A stretch of DNA of 64,000 nt, from positions 100,385 through 164,384 of the forward strand of contig JAKACZ010000004.1 of assembly GCA_021820965.1 (NCBI GenBank). Direction: 5' to 3'. The notes under the pieces were generated by a model that saw nothing but the letters and a program-made list of their open reading frames with translations, was not told where the DNA came from and made no database searches. This stretch comes from Bacillota bacterium (GTDB lineage Bacteria; Bacillota; Sulfobacillia; Sulfobacillales; Sulfobacillaceae). Numbering within the stretch: the first letter of the stretch is position 1; every line of letters begins with the position of its first letter. Below are positions 61,174 to 64,000 of the stretch, piece after piece. The translations under genes and the position numbers were made by a program.

Positions 61174-61424
61174 TTCGGGATCCGTGTGACTCCCCCCTCA
61201 TCGCTCTGGTCGATTCGCTCCTACATGGAGAACCATTCGCCATCCGATTCACCGATTCCTGTCTATTCTGGGAAAATTCGTCCCCGTCAGTGTACCGCCC
61301 AACGAGTTCCTTAATCGGTACACCTGGGCGCAAAAGAATAGGGGGCCCAAACCCGCACGGGGCCTCATCGGCTAGCGGCGGAAATGGACCCCCGTTTTTC
61401 GGTACACCCAGTGGGGACATGTCA

Positions 61425-61610
61425 TCACGAGGATTGGGGTTGGTCGGCAGTTTGGACGAATCGCTGAAGGGTACTCAGGGCCACGCCGGCTTGTTGGGCC
61501 GCCTGTCGCCAGGACACACTGCCCGATTGCAACAAAGGCAGCACGCGGGCTATGTGGGCCTATTCTTGGGAGTCGAATTTTGTCGAGCGATTGAGTGTCG
61601 GGTTTAGAAG
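61425..61610 (-). pseudogene. Helix-turn-helix fragment with an in-frame stop
   Basis: The minus strand reads STKFDSQE, then TAG, then AHIARVLPLLQSGSVSWRQA and AGVALSTLQRFVQ, ending at a TGA (61425-61427). The second part has the look of a helix-turn-helix from a recombinase or transposase. The stop codon and lack of a full domain indicate decay. Confidence 0.35.
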
Positions 61611-61800
61611 GAGTTTGCCACTTTTGGGATGAAGGCTATTTGCAATCTACGGTTGGACGGTCTTCTGCTTGATCTCGACGGAGTTGGCTCGTTTTGTGCA
61701 AAACGTGGTGGATTGGGCCTTCGGAATCATCCTCTGTATTGTGCAAAATACGGTTGAACGACTGCCCGGGGTTTGAGGGTCCTTCATGCACATACGGGCC

Positions 61801-62330
61801 GGTTAGCGACCTAGCATAATTTGTAGGCTAAGCATCCAGCGCCGAGACCTCCTTACGGAGATGGGTTTCCGGATGCTCGCCCCCGAACCGTACGTACACC
61901 TCTCGATGTCTACGGCTCTCCATTTACTCATCAGCTACGCCAAGGGAATCCCCACATAGCAGGATTCCCACATCACGAAATTGGTGTGGTAGCTGTTTCA
62001 AGACGACTTGGGGATTTCTCACGATGCCTCACGCATCCTTCCTTCGGTGTCTTAGAGAGTAAACTGTCCCCCTTCGCCGTGTGGTCGGCTTTCCCGACCG
62101 CGGACTACTACGGGACTCCGTGACCCTGCCGGATATTCAGCGCCGTTGCGCATAGCCGACCGACGGTCAGCGTTCCGGTTTAGGTCATCCTTGGTTAGAC
62201 GGGTGTGAACCAGCATGGACAATTGTCGGATACGACGTTGGCGATTTTCCGCGGATGGCGGCTGGGCGGATGTGCGATATGGTGGAGGACGCATAACAGC
62301 AACTCTACGCCTCCGCGCACCCATACGGCG
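61801..62330 (-). mobile_element. Group II intron remnant with intact domain V
   Basis: On the minus strand 61918-61885 is a classic 34-nt domain V: it begins GAGCCGTAGA and ends GTACGTACGGTTC, pairing end to end with a GAGA loop. It is followed by a domain VI-like hairpin in which GCATCC pairs with GGATGC, ending near 61825. Upstream (62324-62052) a short frame with RQRRIRQLSMLVHTRLTK and VRGRESRPHGEGGQF recalls the beginning of an intron-encoded protein, but no reverse-transcriptase motifs follow. The intron is therefore ORF-deleted and probably immobile by itself. Confidence 0.65.
61885..61918 (-). ncRNA. Group II intron domain V
   Basis: A 34-nt hairpin with the AGCC...GGTT base and GAGA tetraloop characteristic of the catalytic domain V. 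Confidence 0.75.
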
Positions 62331-62878
62331 TCGGTAACCATCGTTCCGCCGCAGTCAACGATAAAACCCCTCTCGCTGTCGTTCAGGCAGATCAGCCTTT
62401 ATCCTTATATCGTCCGGGTCATCTGACCCGCAGTCGCCGTCTGATGGTTGACGGACTTGGGCCTTTTCCCGGCATGCTACACTCCCCGTCGGGTTTCCCG
62501 TTCGGATAAGCCGGGTGATGATGGGCCATTGTCATATCGGGCCCACTGCCTGGCTACGGCAGATTTCACACTCATCCGCGTGGCCGCATTACGCGGCCAC
62601 TTCCAAGCGCACTCTGTTATCATTTATCTGGTGCCGTCTATGGGGGTGGCGTCTATTACGGACACCTTCTAGCAGAATGGATGTCTGTTGCTCGACAGGA
62701 ATCAGCGAATCGCGGACATTCAGGGGGGCGATTCTGCACCAGCCAAACCGATTCGGACTATCAAGCGGCCTTGCGGCAGCGTTCGGCGGTAAGCTGGGAA
62801 ACGATCTGGGAGAATGGGACGTTGTGATGGAGGATCAGTGCGTCAACAGGGGCTCGATGAGATGAGGTGACGGTTTCG
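62331..62878. other. Decayed stretch with a short coding relic
   Basis: Mostly uninterpretable. From about 62606 to a TGA at 62825-62827 the plus strand keeps an open frame with protein-like composition (YGGGVYYGHLLAEWMSVARQ, then TDSDYQAALRQRSAVSWETI). It has no start codon with a ribosome binding site, and I do not recognise the family. It is probably the tail of a lost gene. Confidence 0.3.
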
Positions 62879-63337
62879 ATGAGACGGCCAAGCATGACGA
62901 TGGCCATGGGTGTCATCATTGGATTCGCTATGGCGCTCCAACCGGCGTGGATGGGCGTCCCCATTTTCGGTGCATCTCGGTTCGACCAGACGACCCTGTG
63001 GTGGAAAATTTTCGCCATTGTGTTGTCCTTAGCGCTCGTGGGCTGGAGCGCGTGGCGTCGTGCATCTCGCAGGAATATTCCCCCCTTGTTCACGAGTGCG
63101 TGGGTTTCTGGCGCGGCCTTGGTGGGAGGCATCATCGGATCAGTTGTCTATTGGTCATGGTTGCGACACCAGTGGGCGCATGTCAGTCCGACCGTCATTC
63201 TTCCCTTACACGGTCCCCTTTTGCATATTGTTGTGTTCTTTGCCGCGCAACATGTGCTGCCAACGGTTGTCCTCACGGGTCTGTGGGTTGGGATCGCCGC
63301 GAACACGTCTACTCGATTCGGGCGAAAACTGACATAG
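62879..63337 (+). CDS. Hypothetical membrane protein (152 aa)
   Basis: Four hydrophobic segments: MGVIIGFAMALQPAWMG, IFAIVLSLALVGWSAW, AALVGGIIGSVVYWSWL and VLPTVVLTGLWVGIAAN. The ATG at 62879 has GAGGTG 9 bases upstream; GTG 62867 is part of that site. No family recognised, and no functional neighbour is preserved. Confidence 0.55.
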   Translation: MRRPSMTMAMGVIIGFAMALQPAWMGVPIFGASRFDQTTLWWKIFAIVLSLALVGWSAWRRASRRNIPPLFTSAWVSGAALVGGIIGSVVYWSWLRHQWAHVSPTVILPLHGPLLHIVVFFAAQHVLPTVVLTGLWVGIAANTSTRFGRKLT

Positions 63338-63845
63338 GAGGACGCGCAAGAGTTCCAGCGTATCACCCCGCTTCGACACCTTTTGCAGAGGCAACCCGAT
63401 GGCTTCCGCGACCTGCCGAATATGGTCCATCGCTTGATTGACTTCTTGCCGTCCATCGGCGGCGGGAGGCACTTTATGCGGACGATGGTACGGGAGGCGT
63501 TGAAGGACGAGCCGCCCCTCGCATTTTCCCATCGCACGGTCAAGAACCCCTCCGATGAGGTAATTTTGGACGCGCTACGGCCGCTGTGGATCATTCGCGA
63601 GGACGACGAGACCGGAGTCTGGTAGCGCTGGGGGGCAATTCCGGACCCGGTCCGCTGCATTTTGGACGCGCTTAGGGTCCCCGTGACCCGGAAATTCGTG
63701 TGGGATCCCTCAGGCTAACCACTTCGACTACTGGTCCAAAAAATTCCGGTATTGCCATGAAGTGAGTTGCGGAAGCTGAGTTTCGTTGTCTTGGGCTGGG
63801 CGGAATATGCTAGCGGGAGTTTCCTAGTTAGCGTGCCGCAAAAGA
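63338..63845. other. Stretch without a recognisable intact gene
   Basis: Overlapping frames on both strands. The minus frame at 63206-63532 contains a helical segment (MDHIRQVAEAIGLPLQKVSK), but no start or family is evident. Probably part of the decayed island. Confidence 0.35.
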
Positions 63846-63874
63846 CGCAATCCCTTGCGGCGCAAGGGATTGCG
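63846..63874 (-). terminator. Terminator after the transposase
   Basis: A perfect 14-bp inverted repeat (CGCAATCCCTTGCG and its complement) with a single unpaired base between the arms, followed on the minus strand by TCTTTT. It lies 7 bases after the stop of the minus-strand transposase tail. Confidence 0.6.
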
Positions 63875-63881
63875 GGTCGTA

Positions 63882-64000
63882 TTATATAACGGGTTTGGCC
63901 ATGGGCTCGGGAATCTGGAGGTAATCGAGGATTTGCTGTTGGCGACGCGTGCGGTCGGTGAGCGTGAGACGCACGCCGAGAGGACTGGGCGGGGGGTATT
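63882..64000 (-). CDS. Transposase, C-terminal end (partial at window edge)
   Basis: The last 38 codons run from the window edge: SPLGVRLTLTDRTRRQQQIL then DYLQIPEPMAKPVI and stop. The VRLTLTDRTRRQQQIL segment resembles the end of DDE transposases. The catalytic part is beyond the window, so the family cannot be fixed. Confidence 0.5.
   Translation of the reverse strand, partial: YPPPSPLGVRLTLTDRTRRQQQILDYLQIPEPMAKPVI

Overview
The window looks like a chromosomal segment of a Gram-positive, probably thermoacidophilic Firmicute of the Sulfobacillus type. This is inferred from moderately GC-rich genes, strong GGAGG-type ribosome binding sites, frequent GTG/TTG starts, an archaeal-style pyruvoyl arginine decarboxylase, a four-gene 2-oxoacid dehydrogenase operon and many decayed mobile genes. 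No rRNA or tRNA gene was seen. Most of the window is ordinary core metabolism, interrupted by a CRISPR-Cas locus and several patches of decaying accessory DNA.

1-9.8 kb: an M1 aminopeptidase, a MacB-like ABC exporter pair, a SIMPL-domain secreted protein, a tightly overlapping peroxiredoxin / endonuclease III / receiver-domain operon, and an Xaa-Pro peptidase. 9.8-13.1 kb is a graveyard: a decayed second argS, a nucleotide-sugar-epimerase-like gene with a damaged start, a frameshifted coiled-coil membrane protein and a DUF4338 transposon remnant. 13.2-22.5 kb holds a thioredoxin-reductase-like flavoprotein, FabH, a J-domain membrane protein, a cytochrome c with a Tat-exported phosphoesterase, a response regulator, and two neighbouring nitrilase-superfamily genes. 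The second of these is fused to an amidohydrolase-2 domain and lacks the nitrilase cysteine. 22.5-26 kb carries a small PLMP-HNH protein (IshB-like, related to IscB), followed by a structured region that resembles a HEARO/omega RNA, then inverted repeats, a coiled-coil gene with 45-bp tandem repeats, and a broken diguanylate cyclase.

26-30 kb is a polyamine operon (pyruvoyl arginine decarboxylase, spermidine synthase, agmatinase) ending in argS, whose product lacks a recognisable HIGH motif. A class A penicillin-binding protein follows. 32.2-44.3 kb is a complete type I-G (formerly I-U) CRISPR-Cas system. The effector operon csb1-csb2-cas3-cas8 runs on the minus strand and ends in an extra gene resembling only the C-terminal (Cas6-like) half of Csb2. 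The divergent adaptation operon cas4-cas1/cas2 is followed by a leader and a 31-repeat array. The two operons share overlapping divergent promoters.

44.4-53.8 kb is one long minus-strand operon: lipoamide dehydrogenase, two tandem E1-alpha paralogues, E1-beta, E2, then lipA and lipB (which make the lipoyl cofactor used by E2), a VIT-family transporter, and a membrane molybdopterin oxidoreductase interrupted by one in-frame stop. 54-57.4 kb has an MFS transporter, a MazG-like enzyme, an Old Yellow Enzyme and RlmH. From 57.5 kb to the end is a mobile/degenerate island: a truncated HtrA, a large serine recombinase, truncated vapBC with an IS200/IS605-type end, a GGDEF fragment, a second copy of the coiled-coil gene, a group II intron 3' end, and a partial transposase at the window edge.

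All family assignments come from reading motifs by eye, without database searches.
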